Assembly: GCA_031273985.1 (NCBI GenBank) | Contig: JAISQV010000156.1 | Coordinates: 1-5,885, forward strand | Source: Spirochaetaceae bacterium | GTDB taxonomy: Bacteria; Spirochaetota; Spirochaetia; Treponematales; Breznakiellaceae | Direction of reading: 5' to 3' | Length of the DNA: 5,885 nt | Part shown: piece by piece, positions 4,455 to 5,885 of the stretch | How positions within the stretch are numbered: position 1 is the stretch's first letter | How the letters are laid out: each line of letters starts with the position of its first letter | The notes under the pieces: generated by a model | What the model was told of the DNA's origin: nothing | Databases searched by the model: none | What the model saw: only the letters and a program-made list of their open reading frames with translations | Made by a program: the position numbers and the translations under genes

Positions 4455-5885
4455 GTGGAAAACGCGGCCCCGGCAAACAGGACCTCAAAAAAAGAGCGCG
4501 CCGCCTACGGCCTCTATTTTTGGGGGCAGAATATGTTCTACTTTTTTGTGATGAACTTCATACAGAATTATTTTACCGATGTCATGGGTATCGCCGCCGG
4601 TACTGTGGCGGTGATCATTTTGGTTGCGCGATTCTGGGACGCGGTCAATGACCCGATGTTCGGCATCATCGTGGACAGGAGCAGGCTGAAGGGAGGCCGG
4701 TTTAAGCCCTGGCTGCGGATCGCCGCATATATCCTGCCGCTGTGCACGGTTCTGCTTTTTTGCGTGCCCCCGGGCTTTCCCCCCGGAAGTAAAACAGTGC
4801 TCTGCGCCGCCGCCTACATAGCGTGGGGCATGGCCTATACGGTCTGCGACGTGCCGGTTTTTTCCCTCGCCACGGCCATGACGAGCAACATTCAGGAGCG
4901 CGGCAATCTTATCGCCCGGGGGCGCCTGTTCAGTTTTTTGGGCATAGGCATCGTCATGTTTTCCGCGATACCGCTGACCAACGCGATTGGCGCGGCAACG
5001 GGCAGCGTTCACCTGGCGTGGCTGATCGCCGCCTTGCTTTTTTCGCTGCCGGCGTTTTTCCTGATGCTGCCCGTGGGCAGGGCGGCGGTGGAGCGGACCG
5101 TAGATCAGAGCGCCGCGCCCATTACCCTGCGGGCCATGCTCTCGTACCTTTTCTCCAATAAGTATTTACTGATTTTTTACGGGGCCATTATTGTTTCGAG
5201 CCTGACCAACACGACCATGGTTCTGCCCCTCTATTTTGCGCGGGTCAACCTGGGCGGCGACGCCCTGTTCATACCCGTCATGCTGGCCTCCGTGGCGGGC
5301 GCTCCGGTGCTTTCCGCCCTTCTGCCGCGCCTGACCCGGCGCTTCGACAAATTCCATATCCTGCTGGCCGGCAAGCTGCTGTCCATTGTGCTGAGCGTAG
5401 CGATGTATGTTACCGGCTACGAGGGCCCCAGATTCGCGGGATTCCTGGCCCTTTCCTTTGTCCGGGGCCTCGGCTTTGCCTGCACCACCGTCATGATGTT
5501 TATGTTCGCCTCGGACTGCGTTGAGTACGGGACCTACAGGAGCGGCAGGCGCGCGGAGGGCACAACCTTTTCCATTCAGACCTTCACCGCCAAAATGACG
5601 GGCGCCGTCTCCGGTTTTATCTCCCTGGGGCTCCTGGGCTGGTTCTTTCATTACCAGTCGTCCTACTACGAGCAGGGCGCGCTCATCATTCCGGCTCAGC
5701 CCCTGTCCGCCGTTAAGGGAATATGGTTCATGTATTCCATATTTCCCGTCCTGGGCGCGCTGGCGGCGTTTTTCATACTGCTGTTTTTCTACAAGCTGCG
5801 CGACAGGGCCGTGCAGATAATGTCCGATGTCAACGCGGGGAACATCAGCCGCGCCGAGGGGGAGCGCCTGCTGGCGGAAGCGGGC
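4455..5885 (+). CDS. GPH-family (MelB-like) cation-coupled sugar symporter, 3' end cut by window
   Basis: The frame runs 477 codons to the window edge without a stop; MelB-type proteins are about 470-480 residues, so little is missing. It is an inner-membrane transporter with about twelve hydrophobic segments. Diagnostic GPH motifs are WDAVNDPMFG (61-70), DRSRLKGGRFKPWL (74-87) and, in the second half, DCVEYGTYRSGRRAEG (354-369) with K380. D62, N65 and D66 align by spacing with MelB D55, N58 and D59 of the cation site, and K380 with MelB K377, so Na+, Li+ or H+ coupling is likely. The substrate (glycoside, pentoside or hexuronide) cannot be told. I chose GTG 4455: the reductase stop TAG lies five codons upstream in the same frame, and the first in-frame ATG (4533) falls inside the first membrane segment. 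AGGG at 4447-4450 is a modest ribosome site. Confidence 0.9.
   Translation, partial: MENAAPANRTSKKERAAYGLYFWGQNMFYFFVMNFIQNYFTDVMGIAAGTVAVIILVARFWDAVNDPMFGIIVDRSRLKGGRFKPWLRIAAYILPLCTVLLFCVPPGFPPGSKTVLCAAAYIAWGMAYTVCDVPVFSLATAMTSNIQERGNLIARGRLFSFLGIGIVMFSAIPLTNAIGAATGSVHLAWLIAALLFSLPAFFLMLPVGRAAVERTVDQSAAPITLRAMLSYLFSNKYLLIFYGAIIVSSLTNTTMVLPLYFARVNLGGDALFIPVMLASVAGAPVLSALLPRLTRRFDKFHILLAGKLLSIVLSVAMYVTGYEGPRFAGFLALSFVRGLGFACTTVMMFMFASDCVEYGTYRSGRRAEGTTFSIQTFTAKMTGAVSGFISLGLLGWFFHYQSSYYEQGALIIPAQPLSAVKGIWFMYSIFPVLGALAAFFILLFFYKLRDRAVQIMSDVNAGNISRAEGERLLAEAG

Noticed and set aside
4440..4457. Readthrough fusion of the reductase and symporter
   Set aside because: The two frames are in phase across TAG, but the short gap contains a usable GTG start with an AGGG site, and both proteins have normal family lengths as separate products.
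4472..4478. GGCAAAC as the core of a c-di-GMP (GEMM) riboswitch
   Set aside because: It lies inside the symporter coding start, and I could not find the paired stems or the second conserved segment.

Overview
The window is GC-rich bacterial DNA (about 60% GC by eye). All credible genes lie on the + strand: six protein genes, two of them cut by the window edges, plus one very short upstream ORF. The combination of a membrane diguanylate cyclase, a COG2426-type membrane protein, a BadF-like type II pantothenate kinase, an Fe-S aldo/keto reductase and a GPH sugar symporter, with frequent ATA isoleucine codons despite the high GC, reminds me of an anaerobic spirochaete (Treponema-like, gut or sediment). 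That is resemblance only; no rRNA or marker gene is present to fix the taxon.

Layout. Positions 2-196 are the C-terminal end of a sugar-nucleotide-type nucleotidyltransferase. A diguanylate cyclase with a six-helix membrane domain follows 9 nt later (206-1402). A 260-nt intergenic region (1403-1662) holds a 15-nt direct repeat near each edge, an imperfect palindrome built of 9-nt units (element A, 1421-1536), a short A/T-flanked hairpin shaped like a terminator (1576-1600), and an 18-codon ORF with a GGAGG ribosome site whose stop overlaps the next start as ATGA. Next comes a two-gene unit: a COG2426-type small membrane protein (1663-2142) and a type II pantothenate kinase (2153-2989), 10 nt apart. 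A 418-nt gap (2990-3407) holds two perfect hairpins, an orphan ribosome-binding site and a second palindrome made of the same kind of 9-nt units (element B, 3192-3294). The window ends with a probable operon: an aldo/keto reductase with C-terminal ferredoxin-like cysteine motifs (3408-4442) and, 12 nt on, a MelB/GPH-family cation-coupled sugar symporter (4455 to the edge).

How the genes may work together. The kinase would supply 4'-phosphopantothenate for CoA. The symporter probably imports a glycoside, pentoside or hexuronide, and the adjacent reductase may act on that sugar or a product of it; the substrate cannot be read from sequence. The cyclase would link an unknown membrane signal to c-di-GMP.

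The genes look ordinary. The less expected material is intergenic: elements A and B share a phased 9-nt unit (about NNCACRRAN), fold into long imperfect hairpins and bracket the COG2426-PanK pair. Element B also creates a false N-terminal extension of the reductase. I see no clear evidence for a new defence, mobile or biosynthetic system.
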